Part shown: piece by piece, positions 50,821 to 58,440 of the stretch | Layout: every line of letters begins with the position of its first letter | Numbering within the stretch: position 1 is the first letter of the stretch | Source of the DNA: Clostridia bacterium | GTDB lineage: Bacteria; Bacillota; Clostridia; Christensenellales; CAG-138 | Assembly: GCA_017547885.1 (NCBI GenBank) | Contig: JAFYOP010000005.1 | Location: 18,079 to 82,078, forward strand | Reading direction: 5' to 3' | DNA: 64,000 nucleotides | Notes under the pieces: model-generated | The model's input: the letters and a program-made list of their open reading frames with translations, nothing else | Told to the model about the DNA's origin: nothing | Database searches by the model: none | Made by a program: the position numbers and the translations under genes

Positions 50821-51276
50821 TGCAAAATCACATGATTTTTGCCGTTATTTTGGCATTTTTTATGTTACACACATAGCTGCAAAATCACATTAATTATGAC
50901 TTTCTTAATATTGTATTTTCACACCTTTTTTGAAAATTCAAATAGGAATCCACGTATAGCTTTTTCACACAATAATTAAATTTTCGGCAACTGTAAAATA
51001 ACATCATTTTAGAATAGCCTGATATTGTATTATCACATAAAATATGATTTTCCTCTTGGTGCGAAATAACATAAAAAGGCAACGTCCAGTTGATGTATTA
51101 TCACATAAAATATGATTTTTCCACTGGTGTTAAATAACATAAAAAAGTAATAACCGATTGATGTATTATCACATAATGGTAAGGCTTCTTTGTGGTGTAA
51201 TATAACGTAATTTTACAGTATTTGAGGAGTGTTAATTCACATTATTTATTATTTTCCAATCTATGCAAAATCACAT
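50821..51276 (+). repeat. periodic array of a 13-bp motif with a 34-bp repeat
   Basis: A 13-bp motif, TGYNWWWTMACAT (TGT-N6-ACA dyad), recurs 13 times. The core starts at 50827, 50884, 50918, 50964, 50998, 51032, 51066, 51100, 51134, 51168, 51202, 51236 and 51270. From 50964 on, all nine intervals are exactly 34 bp; earlier ones are 57, 34 and 46. Alternating units differ (TATTATCACAT and AAATAACAT types) so the array also repeats at 68 bp (51032-51099 and 51100-51167 are close copies). 34 is not a multiple of 3 and no ORF spans it. No cas genes are near and the 21-bp gaps differ in sequence. Candidate protein-binding array. Confidence 0.85.
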
Positions 51277-51567
51277 GGTTTTTGAAGCGGAAAATGCTGA
51301 AAAGTGCCTGTTTGACTGGGCTTTTTGCATATCGTTGTTTTAGAGCATTTTACAACATAGAACCTTGCCGCAAGCCGCATCGATTACAAATACACATTGC
51401 AGTGTTCGGCGTAATGAAAAGAGCTAAACGCAAATTTCAAATTCCGCATAATAAATAAGACTGTCCAAAAAACATTTTTATATTCAAAAAATTGCATGCG
51501 TGGTATAATATTAATGATTTATTCACGTCTTTGGTTATCTTAATGCATTTTTTGAAGGAGGAATCTT
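51277..51567. other. upstream region of the symporter gene
   Basis: Non-coding. Contains an extended -10 promoter, TGGTATAAT at 51501-51509, and a GGAGGAAT ribosome site just before the start at 51568. No other feature seen. Confidence 0.6.
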
Positions 51568-53007
51568 ATGCAGCTGCAAATCGTCCCTCTCATTATCGTT
51601 GTTGCCTATTTGGTAGGCATGATGGTAGTGGGGTTTATTGTTGGTAAACTTCAGATAAAAGACAGCTCTGACTACATGCTGGCAGGCCGCCGTATGGGCC
51701 TTTTCATGGTGGCGTTTTCCCTGTCCGCAAATAATATCGGCGGCGGCTCCACTACCGGTCTTGCCCAGAAGGCCTTTGGCGACTGGGGCATGAGCGCCAT
51801 ATGGTATGTATTGGCTGCTTCTGTGGCAATGATACCTCTTGCCTATTTTGCGCCTAAGATCCGCAAGACCATGGCGGTTACCATTCCTGAGGTCGTGGGA
51901 CGCCGCTTTGGCAAGGCTTCCAGCACATTCACTGCCATTCTCAGCATTCTGTCCCTGTTCTGCCTGACTTCCAGCCAGATTGCAGCTTCCGGTACCGTTG
52001 TAGCGACCCTTACCGGTATTCCTACTAACGTTGCGCTGCTTATAGCAGGTATCGTAGTTATTCTTTATACCACCTTTGGCGGTATGATCGCAGACCAGAT
52101 CTCCGATATGGTACAGTTTATTGTTATTCTGGTTGGTCTTGCAATCGCTACTCCTTTCGTAGTAAAGGGCTGTGGCGGCTGGCAGGCCATATCTGCTGCG
52201 CTGCCCGGTGAGCAGCTGAGCGTAACCAAGATCGGCTGGGTACCCATCATCGGATACATATTCAATTACTTCTGCACCTTCCTTGCAGGCCCCGAAATGG
52301 TTTCCCGCTTTGAGACTGCAAAGGATGAAAACACTGCCCGCAATGCTTCCTGGCTGTCTGCTATACTTATGGCGGCAATGTCCATATTCCCCACACTGCT
52401 GGGCCTTGCAGCTCTGGCAATGAAGAACCAGATCCCCGGCCTTGCAGAGAATGGAAGCAATGCAATGATGGCGGTTGCCAGCGAGTTTGCTCCCGGCGCC
52501 ATTGTAGGTCTGGTTTCTGCGGCCATTATCTGCGCTACTATGTCCTCTGCGGATTCCAACCTGCTGTGCATGTCCACCATGGTCATCAACGACCTGTATC
52601 TGGGCATGGGTGCCAATAAGGAGCTCAGTGAAAAGCGCATAATTTTCCTCACCCGTATGATAAACGTTGTGGCAGCTATTATCGCAATGTTCATATCCAT
52701 GCTGGGTGTGCCTATTGCCACCATGAATACATTTGCCTTCGGTATACGCTGTGCGGGCCCCTTCGCTGCATATGGCTTAGGTCTGGTCGTTCGCGATGCC
52801 ACCAAGAACGCAGGCGTTGTGTCCCTGATAGCGGGTACTGTGGGCTTCTGCTTCTGGCAGTGGCTTACCGGCGGAGACCTTGCAAAGGGCTGGGGCATAC
52901 TACCCGTAGTGTTTGGCTGTGCCATCAGTGTAATCGCATTCTTCCTGGTAAACAGCATCGAGCGCAAGCGCGGCGTTGCTCCCGCTCCCTCTGCTTACGT
53001 TGACTAG
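51568..53007 (+). CDS. sodium:solute symporter (SSS family)
   Basis: A 479-residue protein with about 13 hydrophobic helices in the LeuT-type SSS fold. DYMLAGRRMGLF with ANNIGGGSTTG is the helix-1 Na+/substrate region, and AAIICATMSSADSNLLCMSTMVINDLYL is the hallmark SSS segment. It imports a solute with sodium; the substrate cannot be told from sequence. It is preceded by the 34-bp array and its own promoter and followed by a terminator. Confidence 0.92.
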   Translation: MQLQIVPLIIVVAYLVGMMVVGFIVGKLQIKDSSDYMLAGRRMGLFMVAFSLSANNIGGGSTTGLAQKAFGDWGMSAIWYVLAASVAMIPLAYFAPKIRKTMAVTIPEVVGRRFGKASSTFTAILSILSLFCLTSSQIAASGTVVATLTGIPTNVALLIAGIVVILYTTFGGMIADQISDMVQFIVILVGLAIATPFVVKGCGGWQAISAALPGEQLSVTKIGWVPIIGYIFNYFCTFLAGPEMVSRFETAKDENTARNASWLSAILMAAMSIFPTLLGLAALAMKNQIPGLAENGSNAMMAVASEFAPGAIVGLVSAAIICATMSSADSNLLCMSTMVINDLYLGMGANKELSEKRIIFLTRMINVVAAIIAMFISMLGVPIATMNTFAFGIRCAGPFAAYGLGLVVRDATKNAGVVSLIAGTVGFCFWQWLTGGDLAKGWGILPVVFGCAISVIAFFLVNSIERKRGVAPAPSAYVD

Positions 53008-53028
53008 TTTTACAATTTGAATCAGAAC

Positions 53029-53059
53029 ACTCCCCCTGATTTTCAGGGGGAGTATTTTT
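53029..53059 (+). terminator. intrinsic terminator after the symporter gene
   Basis: ACTCCCCCTGA and TCAGGGGGAGT form an 11-bp stem with a 3-base loop, then ATTTTT. It overlaps the region upstream of the next gene, so that gene's start must lie downstream of it. Confidence 0.92.
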
Positions 53060-53109
53060 ACTGGATGATTTATATTGTTGCGGGCAAAAGCTTGCATTAT
53101 AATATAACC

Positions 53110-53790
53110 ATGATAGAGTTTGAAAAACTGTACAATGAAATATTTGCAATTCTTTCCCTTAAGTATTTCTGGAGGGACTATTCGGATGGCTATAAAAAAG
53201 GAGAAAGCCCTGACTGGTATAATACCGAAGGCTCTGTCGGCATTGAGGTGACCCAGGCCATTATGCAGGAGGACGGGGAGGCGCAGAGCGTTGTAAACCA
53301 GTATCTTGGAAGAAAGCAGGAGGAGATACCTCAGGATATACTTCAGCGCTATGTGGGCAGAACCTACTTTTATAATGACAGGCTGTGGGCTATAATGCCG
53401 GAGGCGGGCAGGGAAGAAACGCTTACTGCATGCGAAAAAGCGCTGTACAGATTTGGCAAAAAGCTTGAAAGGCTGAATACCAATTATACAGAATTCTGCA
53501 CAAACGCACTGTATCTTTATCTTCACGAAAGCAGCGTGACAGATGAGAAAACAGCACGTTTCATACGAGCGGCCGAGGAGAAACAGCGAACCTATGCAAA
53601 AAAGTTCGATGTGGTATTTCTTAACTGCGTTAACGAGCTGAGGGTAGCGGACATGAAAAGCGGCAGCTGGGAAACCGTCCATATACCGCAGGATGCGCTT
53701 GCCTTTATGCGAAGCATGGCAGAGCAGCTCCGCCACAGCATGGAATGGAAGGATGGAGCGGAGTTTATGCTGGCTGACGATGCTGTTTAG
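53110..53790 (+). CDS. uncharacterised nuclease-like protein (KGESPDWY family, paralogue 2)
   Basis: 226 residues from the ATG at 53110; a longer frame starting at 53017 would include the terminator hairpin. KGESPDWYNTEGSVGIEVTQAI parallels KGESPDWY...IGLEVTRA of the protein at 2807-3436, and later LNTNYTEF and FDVVFLNCVN align as well. The PD...ExT arrangement recalls PD-(D/E)xK nucleases with an altered Lys. Unlike the first copy this one has normal GC content and stands in backbone. Function unknown. Confidence 0.7.
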   Translation: MIEFEKLYNEIFAILSLKYFWRDYSDGYKKGESPDWYNTEGSVGIEVTQAIMQEDGEAQSVVNQYLGRKQEEIPQDILQRYVGRTYFYNDRLWAIMPEAGREETLTACEKALYRFGKKLERLNTNYTEFCTNALYLYLHESSVTDEKTARFIRAAEEKQRTYAKKFDVVFLNCVNELRVADMKSGSWETVHIPQDALAFMRSMAEQLRHSMEWKDGAEFMLADDAV

Positions 53791-53830
53791 CATTGAGACG
53801 TTGGTAATTCATGTATTGAGTATAAATAAT

Positions 53831-53862
53831 GTGACGGTTATCCATGAGACCGTCACTTTTTA
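53831..53862 (+). terminator. intrinsic terminator
   Basis: GTGACGGT and ACCGTCAC pair around a 10-base loop, followed by TTTTTATT. Note this GTGAC...GTCAC hairpin is distinct from the regulatory dyad that follows. Confidence 0.85.
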
Positions 53863-53865
53863 TTT

Positions 53866-53906
53866 GTGACCATATCACGGTCTGATTTGGTCAAAGCCGA
53901 TATAAT
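53866..53906 (+). promoter_or_regulatory. CRP/FNR-type site and promoter of the rhodanese operon
   Basis: GTGA-CCATA-TCAC (53866-53878, centre 53872) is identical to the site at 25450 and also lies 29 bp upstream of its -10 box (TATAAT at 53901). The class II geometry at about -41 is shared by all three promoters. Confidence 0.7.
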
Positions 53907-53948
53907 GTACCTATAATACAAACGGCGGTGCCGTGAGGAGGTGATCCA

Positions 53949-54269
53949 ATGGGAATATTTGATTTTCTTAAAAGTGCAGATATAAATAAACAAGTGGAAG
54001 AATACAGGTCGATACAGGATGCTATGCTGTTGGATGTACGCACCTTACAGGAATACAGAGAAGGACATATACCGGGCAGCGTCAATATTCCGCTACAGAG
54101 CATTGCAAAGGGCGAAGTACCGAGTGATAATAAAGATGCACAGATAATTGTATACTGCCACAGCGGCAGCAGAAGCCGCCGGGCTGTAAGCATACTGAAG
54201 AGCATGGGCTATTCCAACGCAAAAAACATAGGCGGCATCGCCGCATACAGAGGAAAGGTGGAGCGCTGA
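53949..54269 (+). CDS. rhodanese-like sulfurtransferase
   Basis: A 106-residue single rhodanese domain with active-site Cys70 in YCHSGSRSRRA. LLDVRTLQEYREGHIPGSVNIP is the typical N-terminal half. It carries persulfide sulfur. It ends 1 bp before the CoA-disulfide reductase gene and is co-transcribed from the activator-type promoter. Confidence 0.93.
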   Translation: MGIFDFLKSADINKQVEEYRSIQDAMLLDVRTLQEYREGHIPGSVNIPLQSIAKGEVPSDNKDAQIIVYCHSGSRSRRAVSILKSMGYSNAKNIGGIAAYRGKVER

Positions 54270-54270
54270 T

Positions 54271-55962
54271 ATGAAGGTTGTTATTGTAGGCGGTGTTGCC
54301 GGCGGCGCCACGGCTGCGGCGCGGATACGCAGGCTTGACGAAAAGGCAGAGATAGTGGTTTTTGAGCGGTCGGGATATATTTCATATGCCAACTGCGGCT
54401 TGCCCTACTACATTGGCGGAGCCATAACAGATGCGGAAGAGCTGACACTGCAGACACCACAAAGCTTTTTCTCCCGATTCAGGGTGGATATGAGGGTTCG
54501 CCATGAGGTGACGGCTGTGCATCCGGATAAAAAGACAGTATCCGTAAGGAATCTGGCCACAGGGGAAGAGTTTGAAGAGAAGTATGACAAACTGATACTC
54601 TCTCCCGGCGCAAAGCCCACACAGCCCAGGCTGCCCGGAGCAGGGATCCGCAAGGTGTTCACATTGCGCACAGTGGAGGACACCCTGCGCATAAAAGAAT
54701 ACATAAACGAAAATAATCCAAGGTCTGCAATACTGGCAGGCGGCGGATTTATAAGCCTTGAGCTTGCGGAAAACCTCAGGGAGCTTGGCATGGAGGTTAC
54801 CATTGTGCAGCGGCCAAAGCAGCTTATGAATCCCTTTGATGCTGACATGGCGGCTTTTATACACGGAGAAATGCGAAAGCACGGTATAAAGCTTATCCTG
54901 GGCCATACCGTGGAAGGGTTTGAAGAAAAGGACGGCGGTGTGGATGTGCTGCTCAAGGATGAGGCGCCTCTCCATGGCGATATGGTGGTGCTTGCCATTG
55001 GCGTTACCCCGGATTCCTCCCTTGCGAAGGATGCTGGTCTGGAGCTTGGGGTTAAGGGCAGCATAGTGGTAAACGACCGCATGGAGACCTCTGTGCCTGA
55101 TATATACGCAGTGGGCGATGCGGTGCAGGTAAAGCACTATGTTACGGGTGAAGATTCGGTCATATCACTTGCAGGCCCTGCAAATAAGCAGGGCAGGATT
55201 GCGGCGGATAATATCTGCGGGGGAGACAGCCGTTACCTTGGCAGTCAGGGCAGCAGTGTTATCAAGGTATTCAATATGACCGCCGCCACAACAGGCATAA
55301 ATGAAACCAACGCCAAAAAGGCGGGGCTGAATGTTGACAAGGTAATATTGTCCCCCATGAGCCATGCGGGATATTATCCCGGCGGCAAGGTTATGACCAT
55401 GAAGGTGGTATTTGAAAAGGAAACCTACCGTCTGCTGGGTGCCCAGATAGTGGGCTATGAGGGAGTGGATAAGCGCATTGATGTGCTGGCAACGGCAATA
55501 CACGCAGGGCTTAAGGCTGCACGGCTTAAGGATCTTGACCTTGCATACGCGCCGCCTTATTCCTCCGCAAAGGATCCTGTAAACATGGCTGGATTTATGA
55601 TGGACAATATTTCAAATGGTACCCTTAAGCAGTGGTTTATTAAGGATGAACCCAATCTGCCAAGGGACGGCAGCGTAACACTGCTGGATACCAGAACCGT
55701 GGGAGAATACGGCCGCGGGCATATTGAAGGGTTCAGGAATATCCCTGTGGATGAGCTGAGAGAAAGGCTGGACGAGATAGAGAAGGGCAAGCCGGTATAC
55801 GTAATATGTCAGAGCGGACTTCGCAGCTACATCGCCAGCCGCATACTGGAAGGAAATGGTTTTGAGGCGTACAACTTTGCCGGCGGATTCAGGTTCTATG
55901 ATACTGTAACCAATGACCGCTGTATGATAGAGCAGGCTGCGCCCTGCGGAATGGATAAATAG
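54271..55962 (+). CDS. CoA-disulfide reductase fused to rhodanese
   Basis: A 563-residue two-part enzyme. Residues 1-445 are an FAD/NAD(P)H pyridine nucleotide-disulfide oxidoreductase with VGGVAGGATAAARIRRL (FAD Rossmann) and active-site Cys42 in YANCGLPYYIGG. A second NAD Rossmann follows, then the C-terminal dimerisation domain. Residues ~475-560 are a rhodanese with Cys near 513 (CQSGLRS). CoADR-Rhd enzymes reduce CoA-disulfide, persulfides or polysulfide and act in sulfur and oxygen stress handling. The promoter with a GTGA-N5-TCAC site and the preceding rhodanese agree. Confidence 0.95.
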   Translation: MKVVIVGGVAGGATAAARIRRLDEKAEIVVFERSGYISYANCGLPYYIGGAITDAEELTLQTPQSFFSRFRVDMRVRHEVTAVHPDKKTVSVRNLATGEEFEEKYDKLILSPGAKPTQPRLPGAGIRKVFTLRTVEDTLRIKEYINENNPRSAILAGGGFISLELAENLRELGMEVTIVQRPKQLMNPFDADMAAFIHGEMRKHGIKLILGHTVEGFEEKDGGVDVLLKDEAPLHGDMVVLAIGVTPDSSLAKDAGLELGVKGSIVVNDRMETSVPDIYAVGDAVQVKHYVTGEDSVISLAGPANKQGRIAADNICGGDSRYLGSQGSSVIKVFNMTAATTGINETNAKKAGLNVDKVILSPMSHAGYYPGGKVMTMKVVFEKETYRLLGAQIVGYEGVDKRIDVLATAIHAGLKAARLKDLDLAYAPPYSSAKDPVNMAGFMMDNISNGTLKQWFIKDEPNLPRDGSVTLLDTRTVGEYGRGHIEGFRNIPVDELRERLDEIEKGKPVYVICQSGLRSYIASRILEGNGFEAYNFAGGFRFYDTVTNDRCMIEQAAPCGMDK

Positions 55963-55978
55963 GATAAAACAGGATCAG

Positions 55979-56005
55979 GCCCCATAAACCAAAATGGGGC
56001 TTTTT
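55979..56005 (+). terminator. intrinsic terminator of the rhodanese operon
   Basis: GCCCCAT and ATGGGGC pair around an 8-base loop, followed by TTTTT, 16 bp after the stop codon. Confidence 0.88.
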
Positions 56006-56090
56006 ACTGCCGCAAAACTGCGGCGGTTTGACAAGTAATCTCAGCTCAGCTAAACTACCTAAAGACAAAAAACGCAGAGGTGGCTTATTT

Positions 56091-56552
56091 ATGATAAAAC
56101 TTCTTTTTGTGTGCCACGGCAATATATGCCGCAGCCCCATGGCGGAATATGTTATGAAGGACATGGTAAGCAAGGCTGGGCTGGAGCACATGTTCCATAT
56201 TGAATCTGCAGCCACAAGCACAGATGAAATAGGCAATCCCGTATATCCGCCCGCAAGGAGAAAACTTGCGGAGCACGGCATATCCTGCGGCGGACACGCT
56301 GCAAGGCAGCTGAAAAAGCGGGATTATGATGACTTTGATATGCTTATAGGCATGGACGAGGCAAATATTCGAAATATGCGGCGTATGTGCGGCGGCGGGG
56401 ATAAAATATCCATGCTGCTGGACTATACGGATATGCCCGGAAGCGTAGCGGATCCTTGGTATACCGGAGACTTTGAAGCAACGTGGCAGGATGTTAACAG
56501 AGGATGCAAAGGTTTGCTTGCCGCTATATTGGAATCAAAGCGGAACAAATAA
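56091..56552 (+). CDS. low-molecular-weight protein tyrosine phosphatase
   Basis: 153 residues from the ATG at 56091 (AGAGGTGG upstream); a longer frame starts inside the terminator area. The P-loop is FVCHGNICRSPMAE (Cys-x5-Arg-Ser) and the general-acid Asp lies in VADPWYTGD. These cytosolic enzymes dephosphorylate tyrosine residues, often of capsule or cell-wall kinases. Monocistronic. Confidence 0.95.
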   Translation: MIKLLFVCHGNICRSPMAEYVMKDMVSKAGLEHMFHIESAATSTDEIGNPVYPPARRKLAEHGISCGGHAARQLKKRDYDDFDMLIGMDEANIRNMRRMCGGGDKISMLLDYTDMPGSVADPWYTGDFEATWQDVNRGCKGLLAAILESKRNK

Positions 56553-56678
56553 CCGTAAAATTTGTCCGTTTTTGCAGTATTAACAAATAGTTTAATATAC
56601 AGACACGGGGTATATGGTTTAAAATAAGATAAAAGTTCAATAATTATTGTTATATAAAATTGCAATTGGAGGAAATCA

Positions 56679-58436
56679 ATGGGACGACCCATGAAAATTG
56701 CGGCGCTGGTACTGGCGCTGACAATGCTCTTTTCCATGGTACCCGTATATGGAGCGGTGTTCCATTCGGATGTAAGGGTAATGTTGTCCATAGGTAAGGT
56801 AAGGGAGTTTACCTTTACCCCGGTGGGTGAGTTTACCCTGCAGGAAGATGACGACATAGATGTGGGCACGGAGGAGCTTACTGTAAAGGCCGTAGGCGGA
56901 CAGGTATCCATAACCTTTGGCGATGACACTGTTACCGCCCCTTCGCTGACCCTTCTCAGTGAAAACTACGGAGATACCAAGGACTATATCCGCCTGAAGA
57001 ACAGCGAGCACGGCACATGTACCTACCTTGGCAACATGACTTTTGACGTATACGAGGGCAGGCTCCGCGCAAGAAACCAGCTGCCGATAGAGCAGTATCT
57101 TTACGGAGTTGTGCCCCATGAGATGAGCAATTCATTCCCGGTTGAGGCGCTGAAGGCTCAGGCCGTGTGCGCCCGCAGTTATGTAATGGGCTATTGCTCA
57201 AGGTATGCTACCCGTTCCTATGATATACGTGATACCTCCAGCGATCAGGTGTATCGCGGCTATGCCAGCAAGAATACCCGCGCCATTGCGGCGGTGGACG
57301 CTACCAGGGGACAGGTGCTTACCTATGAGGGCAACATAATCGAAGCATACTATTCCGCATCCAACGGCGGGCAGACAGAACGCACCGGCAATGTTTGGGA
57401 AAACGACCTGCCATATTACACCCATGCGGATGACCCATATGACCTTAAGAATGAATCCAGCATAGAGGAAAAGTCCTTCATACCGGAAAAGTACGATGAG
57501 ACCACCCTGAAGTTCATGGATCCCAATGTGCGCTTTGCATTGGAACAGGGAGCATATGAGGCGGCAGGCAGGGAGGCAAAGCTTGTTTCAACCGTAGCGG
57601 TAACACCTAAAACCCCCGAATACGATGAGCCCAGCCGCAGCTATACAGAGGCGGATGTAACGCTGGTGGTTTCCTATACCGATGAGGAAACAGGCGAGGA
57701 AAAGCAGGGACAGGTAACCGTAACGCTTACCCTTGCAGAGCTGGGCTTTGGCAGCTTTGAAAATACCATGGGCCGCATGAAGGCCAGCAAGACCCGCCTG
57801 CGTCTGTACGGCGCTGAGCGTGGGGAGTATTCCTTTATAAACGAAAAATATCCCGGCTGGTTTATAACCTCCCGCAGATACGGTCACGGCATTGGCCTTT
57901 CCCAGCGCAGCGCACAGGAACGGGCAAGGGCAGGGCAAAAGTACGATGAGATAACTGCCTTCTATTATGTGGGGACAAGCCTTGATACCGTGGGCACATA
58001 TGAAACAGCCCCTGAGCTGGATGGCGGCGATTACAAGGTGCGCAGCTGGGGCGTAAGCGATATAAAGCCCGGCACAAAGGCTGAGGAACTGCTGAAGGAG
58101 CTGGAGTCCGAAGGAACTCTTTCAGTGGTGGATGACAAGGGCGGCGAAAAGACCATGCCCCTTGCAACAGGCGACTTTGTACGCACAACATACGGCGAAG
58201 GCCATAATTTCTTTGACCTTCCCATAGTCATATTCGGAGACCTTGACGGTGACAGCGAGGTGGGTACAAAGGAGGACATACTCACACTGCAGGAGCATCT
58301 GCTGCGCATACAGCTTATATCCGGCCCCTACCTTAAGGCGGCGGACGTAAACCACGATGGCGAGGTTGACCTTAAGGATATGATAAAGATAATTCGCTAT
58401 TCACAGGGAGACGAAAAGATCTCCCAGGAGGACTGA
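56679..58436 (+). CDS. SpoIID/LytB-domain protein with a C-terminal dockerin
   Basis: A 585-residue secreted protein. The signal peptide ends near residue 25. A SpoIID/LytB domain follows, with QYLYGVVPHEMSNSFPVEAL then KAQAVCARSYV, YSASNGGQTE and RYGHGIGLSQRSAQ, the residues that make SpoIID a lytic transglycosylase of denuded peptidoglycan. Residues ~515-580 hold two calcium-loop repeats (GDLDGDSEVGTKEDILTLQ and AADVNHDGEVDLKDMI), the type I dockerin pattern. The next gene encodes a cohesin anchored in the membrane, so enzyme and anchor are probably a matched pair. The separation is only 4 bp. Confidence 0.9.
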   Translation: MGRPMKIAALVLALTMLFSMVPVYGAVFHSDVRVMLSIGKVREFTFTPVGEFTLQEDDDIDVGTEELTVKAVGGQVSITFGDDTVTAPSLTLLSENYGDTKDYIRLKNSEHGTCTYLGNMTFDVYEGRLRARNQLPIEQYLYGVVPHEMSNSFPVEALKAQAVCARSYVMGYCSRYATRSYDIRDTSSDQVYRGYASKNTRAIAAVDATRGQVLTYEGNIIEAYYSASNGGQTERTGNVWENDLPYYTHADDPYDLKNESSIEEKSFIPEKYDETTLKFMDPNVRFALEQGAYEAAGREAKLVSTVAVTPKTPEYDEPSRSYTEADVTLVVSYTDEETGEEKQGQVTVTLTLAELGFGSFENTMGRMKASKTRLRLYGAERGEYSFINEKYPGWFITSRRYGHGIGLSQRSAQERARAGQKYDEITAFYYVGTSLDTVGTYETAPELDGGDYKVRSWGVSDIKPGTKAEELLKELESEGTLSVVDDKGGEKTMPLATGDFVRTTYGEGHNFFDLPIVIFGDLDGDSEVGTKEDILTLQEHLLRIQLISGPYLKAADVNHDGEVDLKDMIKIIRYSQGDEKISQED

Positions 58437-58440
58437 TAAA

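Noticed and set aside
50821..51276. Reading the 34-bp array as a CRISPR array
   Set aside because: The repeated part is only ~13 bp and degenerate, the alternate units are similar to each other at 68 bp, and no cas gene is near. CRISPR repeats are longer and nearly identical.
53017..53109. Longer N-terminus of the second KGESPDWY protein
   Set aside because: Those 31 codons cover the symporter terminator and its U run, and the paralogue has no matching segment.
53831..53856. GTGAC...GTCAC as a fourth regulatory dyad
   Set aside because: Its arms are eight bases with a 10-base loop and a U run, so it is the terminator of the preceding gene, not the 13-bp dyad.
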